DNA from: Methyloprofundus sp.
GTDB lineage: Bacteria; Pseudomonadota; Gammaproteobacteria; Methylococcales; Methylomonadaceae
Assembly: GCA_012960135.1 (NCBI GenBank)
Contig: DUBW01000043.1
Span: forward strand, 36,063 to 100,062
Direction of reading: 5' to 3'
Length of the DNA stretch: 64,000 nucleotides
In this document: in pieces, positions 9,184-17,511 of the stretch
Position numbering within the stretch: the first letter of the stretch is position 1
Layout of the letters: each line of letters begins with the position of its first letter
Made by a program: the position numbers and the translations under genes
Notes under the pieces: generated by a model
The model's input: only the letters and a program-made list of their open reading frames with translations
Told to the model about the DNA's origin: nothing
Databases searched by the model: none

Positions 9184-10278
9184 TTACGAGTCATCACTTT
9201 GCTTGGCAAGTTCGGTGAGTGAGTCAATTAAGTCGGTAAAGTTTTTTAAAGTATCTGTTCTGATCGTTGCGTGGGCCAGTTTACGCCCTTTTCGAGCGGC
9301 TTTATCATATAAATGCAAATGCACTTGAGATAATGAAAGTAGCTGGTTACTAGCAGGAACATTGCCGATAAAGTTTTGCATGGCGGCGTAACCCAGCGAG
9401 TGGGTTGAACCTAAAGGCATATCCATAATGGCTCTGAGGTGGTTTTCAAATTGGCTGGTTTCCGAGCCTTCAATGGTCCAGTGTCCTGAATTATGTACTC
9501 TGGGGGCAAATTCATTGGCAATGATGTTGTTGTCGACCGCAAATAATTCCAGCGCTATCGTACCAACATAATCAAGTGCCGTCAGGATAGTGTTGATATA
9601 GTTCTCAGCTTGCGCCTGTAATGGGTCATTCTGGGTATTTTTAGCGAGACGTAAAATACCTTTGTGGTGCTCGTTTTCTGATAATGGGTAGTAGACAATT
9701 TCCCCCGAGACGCTGCGACTGGCAATAATTGAGATTTCCCGGTCAAAGGGTACAAAACCTTCTACGACGCAAGGGGCACTTTTGACGGCCTGCCATGCCT
9801 CAGCTAGATCCTGATCACTACTGAGTACAACCTGTCCTTTGCCGTCATAGCCTAGGCGACGAGTTTTAAGGATAGCAGGGTAACCTATATCCGGCATTGC
9901 CTGTTGCAGTTCTTCTAAGCTGGAAACAGCGGAAAATGAGGCGGTAGCAATGCCTAAGTCCTGCAAGAAAGTTTTCTCGGTGATTCTGTCCTGGCCAATG
10001 AATAAAGCTTTTGCAGGGGGGTAAACAGGCGTATTGGCATTTAAGAAGTCAATGATCTCAACCGGAACATTTTCAAACTCATAAGTAATAATGTCTGATT
10101 CTTCTGCTAACTGCGTCAATAACGCTTTATCAGTATAGTCACCGATCAGGTGCTTGCCTAAATCTGCCGCACAGGAAGCAGGGGTAGGGTCTAGGAATAT
10201 AAATTTAAGCCCTAAAGGTTTACCAGCGAGGGCAAGCATTCTTGCCAGTTGACCAGCACCTAAAATACCAATAACCAT
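9184..10278 (-). CDS. purK: N5-carboxyaminoimidazole ribonucleotide synthase PurK
   Basis: PurK joins bicarbonate to AIR using ATP, the step before PurE in purine synthesis. The 364 residues have the expected size and the ATP-grasp plan. The N-terminal GILGAGQLARMLALAGKPLG is diagnostic, and ILKTRRLGYDGKGQ is the ATP-binding segment. NEFAPRVHNSGHWTIEG is the catalytic and metal-binding region. The start overlaps the purE stop by one base (TAATG), so purE and purK are translated as a coupled pair. Other purine genes in the window are purF at 15-16.5 kb and a purN-like gene at 31 kb; the pathway is not a single operon. Confidence 0.97.
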   Translation of the reverse strand: MVIGILGAGQLARMLALAGKPLGLKFIFLDPTPASCAADLGKHLIGDYTDKALLTQLAEESDIITYEFENVPVEIIDFLNANTPVYPPAKALFIGQDRITEKTFLQDLGIATASFSAVSSLEELQQAMPDIGYPAILKTRRLGYDGKGQVVLSSDQDLAEAWQAVKSAPCVVEGFVPFDREISIIASRSVSGEIVYYPLSENEHHKGILRLAKNTQNDPLQAQAENYINTILTALDYVGTIALELFAVDNNIIANEFAPRVHNSGHWTIEGSETSQFENHLRAIMDMPLGSTHSLGYAAMQNFIGNVPASNQLLSLSQVHLHLYDKAARKGRKLAHATIRTDTLKNFTDLIDSLTELAKQSDDS

Positions 10279-10772
10279 TAAGCAAGCTCCCGGGGGTCTG
10301 AGTTAGCGAGCACGGTTTCTGTCTGCTGTTGGCGGAAGGCATTAAGGGGGGGCTTGTATTCAGTATGCTTATTGGCAATGATTGCAGCGGCTAATAAAGC
10401 GGCATTAGTTGCGCCAGCTTTGCCTATGGCGAGTGTGCCCACGGGAATGCCGGCGGGCATTTGTGCGATGGATAATAAAGAGTCCATGCCACTTAATGCC
10501 TTAGATTGAATAGGTACGCCTAAGACAGGAATCGCTGTTTTTGCCGCGGTCATACCCGGTAAATGAGCTGCGCCACCTGCACCGGCAATAATCACTTCCA
10601 GCCCTTTGCCTTCTGCTGATTCAGCATAGTCAAAAAGTTTGTCAGGTGTGCGGTGAGCGGAGACAACCTCGACTTCAAACGGTATGCCTAGTTGTTCCAG
10701 TTTTTCAGATGCAAAGCGCATGGTTTCCCAGTCAGAGGTTGAGCCCATGATAATGCCCACTAATGCAGTCAT
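10278..10772 (-). CDS. purE: N5-carboxyaminoimidazole ribonucleotide mutase PurE
   Basis: PurE converts N5-CAIR to CAIR. The start chosen is the ATG at 10772 ([18 protein letters not shown]), giving 164 residues, the usual size. A longer reading from 10823 adds 17 basic residues with no match to the family, and AAAAGGA lies 5 bases upstream of the chosen start. Motifs include GSTSDWE, SAHRTPD with the catalytic histidine, and [12 protein letters not shown]. This is the class I (bacterial, PurK-dependent) type, in line with purK next door. A TATAAT on the minus strand at 10849-10844 is a reasonable -10 element, though no convincing -35 was seen. Confidence 0.97.
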   Translation of the reverse strand: MTALVGIIMGSTSDWETMRFASEKLEQLGIPFEVEVVSAHRTPDKLFDYAESAEGKGLEVIIAGAGGAAHLPGMTAAKTAIPVLGVPIQSKALSGMDSLLSIAQMPAGIPVGTLAIGKAGATNAALLAAAIIANKHTEYKPPLNAFRQQQTETVLANSDPRELA

Positions 10773-11110
10773 GTATGTCCTTTTTATGCAGATAAGCCGA
10801 CGTCGTAGCGATAATATGCTCATTCGTTAGCAAAAAGCAATTAATTATACTTAAGTTTATTCGATTTTAAAATAAAAGAATTCGGGTAAAATTGTTCTCT
10901 GTTGCCGTTGCATTAGAAATAACTAATTAACATGGTGCTGAGCATAGCCTAATTGCTTAGAGACAATTTGTAGCGTTTGATAAAAGTATTAAAACAGAGC
11001 TGATATAGGTGACTTTACTTGAGGAGATGAGGTTGAGGCTGGCTTGTTGAATGAACTGGAAAGCTATTTGGGGGAAAGGGATAAAATAAAATTATTCCTT
11101 ATAATCGAGA
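10773..11110. other. intergenic stretch with no recognised gene
   Basis: This stretch holds the probable purE promoter region near 10845 on the minus strand, then AT-rich sequence. No conserved ORF, RNA gene or repeat was recognised. A plus-strand ORF beginning at 11044 crosses the small lipoprotein gene antisense and was not accepted. Confidence 0.4.
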
Positions 11111-11143
11111 ATAATAACCCTCAGTATGGACGAGGGTTATTAT
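11111..11143 (-). terminator. hairpin after the small lipoprotein gene
   Basis: A perfect 12-base stem (ATAATAACCCTC at 11111-11122 with GAGGGTTATTAT at 11132-11143) surrounds a 9-base loop. It lies just beyond the stop of the small lipoprotein gene and is followed on that strand by only a short T-rich tract, so termination is probable but not strong. Confidence 0.6.
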
Positions 11144-11156
11144 TAGGATTAGACTA

Positions 11157-11291
11157 CTATAGAAGTGAAGCAGTCTTGGCTGAAGATGTTGCGCCCATGC
11201 CTGCACTGTCGGCACCTGTTCCACAGCCAACTAAAACCGAAATGCTGGTAATTAAAAGTACCATTGCGCTAATTTTTTTTAATAATTTCAT
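11157..11291 (-). CDS. small lipoprotein (44 residues)
   Basis: The minus strand encodes a 44-residue peptide starting MKLLKKISAMVLLITSIS, with a lipobox LVGC directly after the hydrophobic stretch. The rest is a short Gly/Ala/Ser-rich tail (CGTGADSAGMGATSSAKTAS). GAGGAT lies 6 bases upstream of the ATG, and a hairpin follows the stop, so the unit has signal, start site and terminator. It is divergent from fnr and may share its control region. Tiny entericidin-like and unnamed lipoproteins look like this, but the family is not recognised and no function is proposed beyond probable anchoring in the envelope. Confidence 0.72.
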   Translation of the reverse strand: MKLLKKISAMVLLITSISVLVGCGTGADSAGMGATSSAKTASLL

Positions 11292-11475
11292 TTGTTAATC
11301 CTCATTGTTGTTCATATAGTGAACTTTGGTGTTAAAAACTGGTTATTGCAGTATTTACGGAGTTATTCTGGAAAAGATCCTAAGGAGCTTTCTTTTCCTG
11401 AATAGCCCTGCAACTTGAAGCTGAGTGCTTTGTTTAGCTTCGGGATGTATATTAAAGCGTTTGAAATTTTATTTA

Positions 11476-11489
11476 TTGATCCAGATCAA
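11476..11489. promoter_or_regulatory. FNR box (TTGATCCAGATCAA)
   Basis: The sequence is an exact match to the FNR consensus TTGAT-N4-ATCAA and a perfect palindrome. It lies 112 bases upstream of the fnr start and 184 bases upstream of the divergent small lipoprotein start. Autoregulation of fnr, or anaerobic control of the lipoprotein, are the obvious possibilities; the transcription start is not known. Confidence 0.8.
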
Positions 11490-11601
11490 TAAAATGAGAA
11501 TTAAGTAGTCGATGCATTCTGGCGACCATTTTTTGGCCGATATGCCATAACAGCGTAATTATCGCGCGAAGTGTAGCAATTTTATTAGTACCGGAGTACA
11601 T

Positions 11602-12312
11602 ATGGATCAGATGGTAAAGGACTTTAACGTCAGTTGTACAAACTGTTCATTAGATGAAATTTGTCTTCCTCGAGGCTTATCTCAACAAGAAGTCGAGAAC
11701 TTGAGTATAGAAGTTAAAAGCAATATCTCTCTGCAAAAAGGTGATTATATTTACCGTCAAGGAGATGAATTTAACATGGTCGCGGCGATTAAATCGGGTT
11801 CTGCAAAATTAGTTTCTAATGATGGGGCAGGTAATGAACATATTCTTAATGTGCTTTTGCCCGGTGAATTGATCGGCTTTGACGGACTGTTTCAGAATAA
11901 ATATAACTGTTCGGCAATAGCTCTGGAGAACTTATGCTATTGTGTGTTGCCAGTAGGCAAGCTTGAGGGTTTATGTGCCAAGATTCCTGGTATTGCACGG
12001 GAACTATTAAAACATTCTAGTGAGGCTATCAATGAATCCCAGAGCCAGGTCATGGCTAGCAAAAGTTCTGCAGAAGAAAAAGTGGCAAAATTCCTAATTA
12101 ATTTATCTGATCGTTTGAAAAGTCGAGGCTATTCTGCCGTACAATTTAATATATGTTTAACTCGTCAGGAACTTGGAGAGCATTTAGGGTTAACTCTGGA
12201 AACAGTCAGTAGAACACTGGCGCAGTTTCAAAATATTGGCTTTCTCAATGTGCAACGGAAATTAATAGAAATTAAAGATCTGCAAGGCTTACGCCAAATT
12301 TTCACCGCCTGA
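11602..12312 (+). CDS. fnr: FNR-type anaerobic transcription regulator
   Basis: This is a 236-residue CRP/FNR-family regulator. Cysteines at 12, 15 and 21 (CTNCSLDEIC) and Cys114 in CYCVLP align with the four [4Fe-4S] ligands of E. coli FNR, so the protein is probably an oxygen sensor. The nucleotide-binding-like barrel occupies about residues 25-145. The helix-turn-helix contains LTLETVSRTL, with the E..SR contacts that read TTGAT half-sites. That fits the perfect FNR box in its own upstream region. Extra cysteines at 103 and 112 are near the fourth ligand. In a methanotroph it would switch gene expression under oxygen limitation; the targets cannot be seen here. Confidence 0.93.
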   Translation: MDQMVKDFNVSCTNCSLDEICLPRGLSQQEVENLSIEVKSNISLQKGDYIYRQGDEFNMVAAIKSGSAKLVSNDGAGNEHILNVLLPGELIGFDGLFQNKYNCSAIALENLCYCVLPVGKLEGLCAKIPGIARELLKHSSEAINESQSQVMASKSSAEEKVAKFLINLSDRLKSRGYSAVQFNICLTRQELGEHLGLTLETVSRTLAQFQNIGFLNVQRKLIEIKDLQGLRQIFTA

Positions 12313-12418
12313 TTAAACCTGACATAACTTTGTAAATCCCTGATTTTATTTTTTTTACTTTCCATTTTCCACATAAAAACTTTCCCTTTGAAATATATAG
12401 CGTATACCAAAACACCTT

Positions 12419-13029
12419 ATGTGCGTATTCTTAGGGCTCAACAGAAGTCGCTTTTACTACAAAAAAAGGGACCGAACTAAACAACTACAGATAACACAAC
12501 TCTTCGAAGAAATCCCAATTTATGGCGCCGCTAAAGTACATCAACAGCTATTAGAAGAAAACATCCAGGTAAGCCTGAATACAGTGGCAAGCTATCGTCA
12601 AGAAATGAAGTTACACACCGTTCTAGCTGTAAAGCAAGCCCCAATACCATCGTTGCGATTAAATCGCACCAGAAATGCAGCTACAAGCTGCGAGGGTTTG
12701 AAATTAACAAGGAGAAACAGGTTGGGAATGCCGACCAAGGGAGTTAATATTACAGTGACATTCAGACATACCGCCTAAAAAATAAAGAGATGACAATCTC
12801 AATGGATGGCAAAGGAAGAGCAACGGATAATTTCTGCATCGAACGCTTTTGGCGAAGTGCCAAATGTGAGTGGATCTACCTGAATAGGTATGAGTCAATC
12901 ACCCAGTTAAAAGAAGGTGTTAACGATCAAAATTTTACTTGTAATACGAGGCGGACCCTATATGATTCTTTTGGTTTTTCTATCTTGAAAAAACACTGTA
13001 ACCAATTGATTGGTATATGGAGTAAATGA
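12419..13029 (+). pseudogene. IS3-family transposase orfB relic
   Basis: The first part (FLGLNRSRFYYKK, then IPIYGAAKVHQQL and VSLNTVASYRQEM) matches the N-terminal region of IS3 orfB. The end (ISMDGKGRATDNFCIERF, then WRSAKCEWIYLNRYESI) matches the last part of the DDE catalytic domain. The middle of the catalytic domain is missing, and the two parts are in different frames joined by unrelated-looking sequence near 12640-12780. It cannot make an active transposase. Only orfB traces are left, and no clear terminal inverted repeats were identified. Confidence 0.8.
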
Positions 13030-13137
13030 AGATGTTGAGATTCCAGTAGAAACAATCTTTAATAAAGCTCAGATTAGAATAAAGTCACCCTTTGCTTTCA
13101 CATCCCCATACTTTTAAGAGGTTTTTTATTTACTGCT

Positions 13138-14070
13138 ATGGAAAAACCAAGCATTCATTTTGCCAACGAACTGGCTGAGCTATTAAAACCATTTGAGCAA
13201 TCACTAGAGCAACTAAAGGCACAGCCACTAAAGCTAATTATCCATGCGGGCACACCAAAAACTGGCACGACGAGCTTACAAACCTACCTTGATAAAAAGC
13301 AACGGAAGCTCAGAGGAAAAGGTATTCTTTACCCGCATAACCTTGAAAGATTACAAAATCCCACCGCACCAAAACACCAATGGTTTGAGAAAAATTTAGT
13401 CACAACACACTTGGAAAACTTCTTAGAAAACTTTAAGAATATAATCTCGCAAGTTAAAAAAGACACCCATACCATCATCCTGTCATCTGAAGGTATTTAT
13501 AATTACTGGTGGGACTTTCCTGACGAATCAAAAGAGTTTTTATGTGAGCTGAGTAAGCTCTTCGATATTGAAATCTGGGTATGGTTTCGTGACCCCCTCG
13601 TGTTTATTGAAAGCTATTACAAACAATGTATTCGCAACCCACAAATTAAAAATAACCCCTGTTATGGCAAAAACTTATCCTTTTCTGAAATGTTAGATAT
13701 CGAATGGTTTTCTCAGCATTTAAACTATCAAGGTTTCATCACCGAATGCCAAGTACTGTTTGGTAAAAACAACGTGTCAGCATTTAAATACGAAGGTGAT
13801 GTGGTACAAGAAGTCATCCAGAAATTAGGGCTAGCAACTTCCCACGACAATCCGACTCCAAGGCAAAATAAAAGCTTAAACAGTGCTTCAATAGCATTAC
13901 TAAGAACGATAAATCACTATGATCTTAAAGCAAAAGACAAAGAGCTTTTGATACCTCATTTAAAAGAAATCAATGGAATTCTTGAGGGTTATGCAGGTGA
14001 TAGTTTGATTGATGAAGAATCTAGAAAAAGAGTCCTGAAGATCTATAATTCTATAAGCATAGTAGTTTGA
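13138..14070 (+). CDS. sulfotransferase-like protein, probably C-terminally altered
   Basis: The 310-residue product has GTPKTGTTSLQ at residues 38-48, the 5'-phosphosulfate-binding loop of PAPS-dependent sulfotransferases. WVWFRDPLVFIESYYKQ is a good candidate for the 3'-phosphate-binding segment with Arg and a following Ser. Such enzymes transfer sulfate from PAPS to sugars, lipids or proteins. The last residues (KIYNSISIVV) do not look like a natural family ending, and IS relics follow directly, so the C-terminus may have been replaced by transposon debris. It is alone in a region of transposase fragments on both sides, which suggests recent transfer. The substrate is unknown. Confidence 0.65.
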   Translation: MEKPSIHFANELAELLKPFEQSLEQLKAQPLKLIIHAGTPKTGTTSLQTYLDKKQRKLRGKGILYPHNLERLQNPTAPKHQWFEKNLVTTHLENFLENFKNIISQVKKDTHTIILSSEGIYNYWWDFPDESKEFLCELSKLFDIEIWVWFRDPLVFIESYYKQCIRNPQIKNNPCYGKNLSFSEMLDIEWFSQHLNYQGFITECQVLFGKNNVSAFKYEGDVVQEVIQKLGLATSHDNPTPRQNKSLNSASIALLRTINHYDLKAKDKELLIPHLKEINGILEGYAGDSLIDEESRKRVLKIYNSISIVV

Positions 14071-14094
14071 GGGTGCCTGTAATAAAGAAAAAAT

Positions 14095-14190
14095 AGGCCA
14101 TCGATTCACTGCGTCATACACCCCTAAAACAAATGGAACGGTAGAGTGAGTGAATGGAACGATTAATGATAAGGCTATCAAAGGTGCGTA
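14095..14190 (+). pseudogene. probable IS481-type transposase fragment
   Basis: One frame reads HRFTASYTPKTNGTVE, a stop, then VNGTINDKAIKG. This resembles the conserved HR....PQTNGxVERxN segment near the end of IS481-like DDE integrases. A stop replaces the arginine after the catalytic glutamate. Only about 30 codons are left. Confidence 0.55.
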
Positions 14191-14195
14191 TTCTT

Positions 14196-14315
14196 ACGAT
14201 CATGAACACCCATGCGCATAGAACCAGAAAAGTGTTCACGATCCGATGCGGTTAGGTGTTCACATTCGATAATAATGAGTGTTCACGATGCTTGCTAATG
14301 GGTGTTCATGATGGG
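14196..14315. repeat. cluster of GTGTTCAC-type repeats in both orientations
   Basis: Four forward copies of a G(T)GTTCA(C/T)-type unit lie at about 14231, 14254, 14277 and 14300, spaced by 23 bases. An inverted copy is at about 14198: ATCATGAACACCCA, mirrored by TGGGTGTTCATGAT at the right edge. Multiple short repeats near an end are typical of IS21-like termini. The element itself is not present, so the identity is uncertain. Confidence 0.6.
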
Positions 14316-14568
14316 TGCGAATATGCAAAAGGTACAACGTATAGTAATATCATTGAATTAAAGGCTAATTTAGACGATTTTTTGATCTTTTACAGCCCAT
14401 GGTAGCTTACAGAGAGAATTAAAGGTTAGAGCGTTCTTTGAAGCGGTTCAATGGTGGTGCGGGGAACCCCTACTTTTGCGAAAGCTCATTTTGGGCATCC
14501 AAGCCCACAATGCGGCAAAAGCTTAACGGGACTGATTAAAATCTACGATGCCCTGATTCGCCCTGCGA
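14316..14568. other. unassigned debris between mobile-element relics
   Basis: There is no intact ORF here. Short plus-strand segments near 14410-14480 (for example VRAFFEAVQWWCGEP) look protein-like and could be the C-terminal end of a transposase, but the match is too weak to name. Confidence 0.3.
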
Positions 14569-14607
14569 CCACTAAATAAAAACCCTAGAGGGGTTTTTAT
14601 TTAGTGG
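14569..14607. terminator. perfect 17-bp inverted repeat, bidirectional terminator-like
   Basis: CCACTAAATAAAAACCC (14569-14585) pairs perfectly with GGGTTTTTATTTAGTGG (14591-14607) around a 5-base loop. The A-run before and T-run after the GC-containing top give a terminator shape in both directions. No intact gene ends here now, so it is probably left from a lost element. Confidence 0.6.
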
Positions 14608-14635
14608 CCTAAAATTGCTTGACGCGATGTCTTGT

Positions 14636-14713
14636 ATTTTCTCTACGCAAAAAGACGCTTCGAGAAAACACCCGACCCTATCGCTATCAGGAACTAAAAA
14701 TTTCACTTCGCTT
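14636..14713. repeat. dispersed repeat, first copy
   Basis: TTTTCTCTACGCAAAAA, then ACGCTTCGAGAAAAC and a tail with AACTAAAAAT, recurs at 61611-61694 with few changes. TTTTCTC and GAGAAAA can pair as a small hairpin. The two copies lie beside different mobile-element relics (an ISL3-like fragment here, a group II intron at the other). Confidence 0.7.
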
Positions 14714-14929
14714 AAACTCCGTTTCCAGGATTTTCAGCGATAGAATAACCCCCGAAATATTTAAAAAAATCACCTGATATGTTTCAGGCTGACCTTTTAA
14801 GAAATCATGGTATAACATCATGAAACCTGATACTTTTGATTGAGATTCGTCAGAAATAAATGAAATATCTTCCACGTGCCAAGGAGCTTGTAGATCAAGG
14901 GCCATGCTAAATAAAGTGGCACTATTCAT
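14687..14929 (-). pseudogene. probable ISL3-family transposase N-terminal fragment
   Basis: The first 24 residues (NSATLFSMALDLQAPWHVED) resemble the start of ISL3-type transposases, which have LFxxALGLxxPWxV near the N-terminus. The next 56 residues do not continue the family; the reading frame has run into other sequence, including the dispersed repeat. Even if translated, the product would lack the zinc finger and DDE domains. It is 42 bases downstream of purF on the same strand. Confidence 0.5.
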
Positions 14930-14971
14930 CTTTGTACTATCGCATTACCCACTACGGTTCACGTAGAGCCA

Positions 14972-16480
14972 TTATTTTGAATTATGTATGTCGATGTTGG
15001 CCGTTTCTATATTTCTGCCTGTCTGGGCTATGTCATTACGCTGGGCTTCAATACTTTGTAAATAAGCATCATCTATATCGCCTGTAACATACTGATGGTC
15101 AAAGCAGGAAGTATCAAAATGCTTAATATTGGTATTACCTTTTTGTACAGCATCAATTAAGTCTTCCAGGTCTTGATAGATCATCTTATCTGCGCCTATG
15201 GCGCTACCGATTTCGTCTTCGGTACGATTGTGCGCAATCAATTCATGCGCTGCCGGCATATCGATACCGTAGACATTAGGATAACGTACTGCTGGAGCTG
15301 CAGAGGCAAAATAAACTTTTTTTGCGCCTTTATCACGCGCCATTTGAATGATTTGTTCTGAGGTTGTGCCGCGTACTATAGAATCATCAACTAGTAGAAC
15401 ATTTTTGCCTTCAAATTCGAGGCCGATAGCATTTAGTTTCTGCCGTACTGATTTCTTGCGCCTTTGCTGGCCAGGCATAATAAAAGTGCGGCCTATATAG
15501 CGATTTTTTATAAACCCTTCACGAAATTTGACGTCTAACGTGTGTGCCATTTGCAGGGCAGAGGTGCGGCTGGTGTCGGGTATGGGGATGACCACGTCGA
15601 TATCATGATCTGGCCAGTCTCTTAGAATTTTCTCAGCTAGTTTGTCGCCCATACGCAAGCGCGCTTTGTACACAGAGATGTTGTCAATGATTGAATCGGG
15701 GCGGGCAAAGTAGACGTATTCAAAAATACACGGACAATGGTCAGTAGTTTCAGAGCATTGCTGTGTGTGTAGTATGCCTGATTCTTCAATATACACGGCT
15801 TCTCCGGGTTCGATATCCCTGATCAACTCAAATCCCAATACATCAAGTGCAACACTTTCCGAGGCGATTATAAATTCAGAACCCTGTTCTGTTTTGCGTT
15901 CGCCAAACACAATAGGGCGTATGCCATGTGGGTCCCGGAAGCCTATTACCCCGATATTAGGAATCATAACTACGACGGCGTAAGCGCCTTTACAACGCCG
16001 GTGTACTCCTTCGACAGCCTTGAATATATCATTTTTATTGAGGTCTAGTTTACCCAGTTGCTGTAATTCATGGGCAAAGATATTGAGCAAGACTTCGGAA
16101 TCTGAATTAGTATTCAGATGACGCTGATCTTGAATAAAGAGTTCTTTCTTTAATTGCTCGGCATTGGTCAGGTTGCCGTTATGCGCGAGAGTGATGCCAA
16201 AAGGCGAGTTGACATAAAATGGCTGCGCTTCGGATGAGCTAGAGCACCCTGCCGTTGGATAGCGTGCGTGGGCAATGCCCATATGGCCTTTTAGTTTGAC
16301 CATCTGCTCGGTGGTAAAGACATCACGGGTTAAACCGTTGTCTTTGCGTAAATGTAAACGTCCGTTTTCACATGTTACAATGCCTGCTGCATCTTGTCCT
16401 CTGTGCTGTAACACAGTGAGCGCATCATACAGATCCTGATTTACATTTTGGTGGGAGACAATCCCTGCAATACCGCACAT
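14972..16480 (-). CDS. purF: amidophosphoribosyltransferase PurF
   Basis: PurF makes phosphoribosylamine from PRPP and glutamine, the first committed step of purine synthesis. The 502-residue protein starts [10 protein letters not shown], so Cys2 becomes the N-terminal nucleophile of the glutaminase domain after Met removal. The C-terminal phosphoribosyltransferase domain has the PRPP loop [13 protein letters not shown]. No propeptide or Fe-S cysteine set of the Bacillus type was noted. It follows cvpA by 23 bases, the classic cvpA-purF pair, at the end of a long minus-strand gene string. Downstream lies mobile-element debris. Confidence 0.97.
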   Translation of the reverse strand: MCGIAGIVSHQNVNQDLYDALTVLQHRGQDAAGIVTCENGRLHLRKDNGLTRDVFTTEQMVKLKGHMGIAHARYPTAGCSSSSEAQPFYVNSPFGITLAHNGNLTNAEQLKKELFIQDQRHLNTNSDSEVLLNIFAHELQQLGKLDLNKNDIFKAVEGVHRRCKGAYAVVVMIPNIGVIGFRDPHGIRPIVFGERKTEQGSEFIIASESVALDVLGFELIRDIEPGEAVYIEESGILHTQQCSETTDHCPCIFEYVYFARPDSIIDNISVYKARLRMGDKLAEKILRDWPDHDIDVVIPIPDTSRTSALQMAHTLDVKFREGFIKNRYIGRTFIMPGQQRRKKSVRQKLNAIGLEFEGKNVLLVDDSIVRGTTSEQIIQMARDKGAKKVYFASAAPAVRYPNVYGIDMPAAHELIAHNRTEDEIGSAIGADKMIYQDLEDLIDAVQKGNTNIKHFDTSCFDHQYVTGDIDDAYLQSIEAQRNDIAQTGRNIETANIDIHNSK

Positions 16481-16503
16481 GTTATTTCCTGCGTTTTTAG
16501 AGT

Positions 16504-17001
16504 TTATTGAAAATTTAAAGAGTCGGCAATACCCTCAGGTATATGCGCTTTTAACCAGACTGCTAATGTTTGAAAGTGCGGCAGTAGCTGAGATTTCTGC
16601 CACCATGAACTTTCAGGTGCAGGCGTCAAACCAGCTAGCATGACTAATAGAATAATGATGACGCCGCCTCGAGCTATGCCAAAAACAAGCCCTGCTAAAC
16701 GATCGGTTCCTGTTAAACCGGTGTTTTTAATCAGCGCGCCGAGTAGTTTATTGATAATTGCGCCGACAATTAAGGTTATTATAAAAAGTAGTACAAAAGC
16801 CAGGGCAATTCTAGCATTGGTATCGCTGATGCTGGTTTTAAAAAAAGCGGCAAAGGGGAGGCAAAAACTAAAGCCTACCCAGCTTGCGACTCCCCAGGTA
16901 ACCAGAGCAAATGCTTCGCGAATCAAGCCTCGGAAAAGGCCGGTGATAAGTGAAATACTGATTAAGCCGATAATGGCATAGTCTATCCAGATCAATTCCA
17001 T
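16504..17001 (-). CDS. cvpA: CvpA family inner-membrane protein
   Basis: The 165-residue membrane protein shows four hydrophobic segments: near the start ([20 protein letters not shown]), at [19 protein letters not shown], at [19 protein letters not shown] and at [15 protein letters not shown]. This is the CvpA plan; the protein is needed for colicin V export in E. coli and has been linked to envelope stress and biofilm phenotypes. The transported substrate, if any, is unknown. Its place directly before purF and after a SPOR-domain gene is conserved in gammaproteobacteria. Confidence 0.92.
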   Translation of the reverse strand: MELIWIDYAIIGLISISLITGLFRGLIREAFALVTWGVASWVGFSFCLPFAAFFKTSISDTNARIALAFVLLFIITLIVGAIINKLLGALIKNTGLTGTDRLAGLVFGIARGGVIIILLVMLAGLTPAPESSWWQKSQLLPHFQTLAVWLKAHIPEGIADSLNFQ

Positions 17002-17009
17002 TATTCGCT

Positions 17010-17510
17010 CTATTCAGAAACCAGAAGAGTTTTTACTTTGTATTGTGTTTCCAGGTTCTGCTGGGTTTGTTGCGCTCTTTTTTCGTCTAGTTCAGGACCA
17101 ACATGCAGGCGATATAAAGTTCCCTGGCCGGTCGTTACCGAGTCTACATAGGCAGTAAATTTACTCTTGCGTAATTTATCCCGAAATTCTAACGCATTTG
17201 CTTCCTTGCTAAAACTACCCACTTGAATAGTCCAGCTTTTAAGATTCGTGCCTTTTACTGACTGCTTGATCGACTCGGCTTGTAAATCAACTTGCACGGG
17301 TACGGGTTTAGATAATACTTGTGCGGATGTTTTTGGAATGTTATCTAAAAGCAGTTGCATGTCTTCTTTAGGTTCTTGTGGTAGTGATAGCTCATTAGTA
17401 AAGTTATCCACACCAGGTACCTGGTCATCAAATAACATGGGCACGAAGATCGCCGCGAGGGCGGTGATAACAATCGCCCCTACAATTCTTTGCTTTAATA
17501 TCTCGTTCAT
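17010..17510 (-). CDS. SPOR-domain protein, DedD-like
   Basis: The 166-residue protein has one N-terminal membrane helix (RIVGAIVITALAAIFVPMLF), a linker of about 70 residues, and a C-terminal SPOR domain (about 85-166: SWTIQVGSFSKEANALEFRD ... YRLHVGPELDEKRAQ). SPOR domains bind denuded glycan strands at the division septum. The gene lies between folC and cvpA exactly where dedD lies in E. coli and its relatives, so a division role is likely. It starts one base before the folC stop region ends (gap of 1 base), and is surely co-transcribed. Confidence 0.88.
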   Translation of the reverse strand: MNEILKQRIVGAIVITALAAIFVPMLFDDQVPGVDNFTNELSLPQEPKEDMQLLLDNIPKTSAQVLSKPVPVQVDLQAESIKQSVKGTNLKSWTIQVGSFSKEANALEFRDKLRKSKFTAYVDSVTTGQGTLYRLHVGPELDEKRAQQTQQNLETQYKVKTLLVSE

Positions 17511-17511
17511 A

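Noticed and set aside
10773..10823. N-terminal extension of PurE
   Set aside because: The added 17 residues are absent from the family and the ATG at 10772 has a clear ribosome site.
11044..11298. Plus-strand ORF of 84 codons in the fnr upstream region
   Set aside because: It is antisense to a small lipoprotein with ribosome site, lipobox and terminator, and its own translation has no conserved character or good start signal.
14196..14315. Possible CRISPR array
   Set aside because: Repeats are only about 10 bases, one is inverted, spacing is too short for spacers, and no cas gene is in the window.
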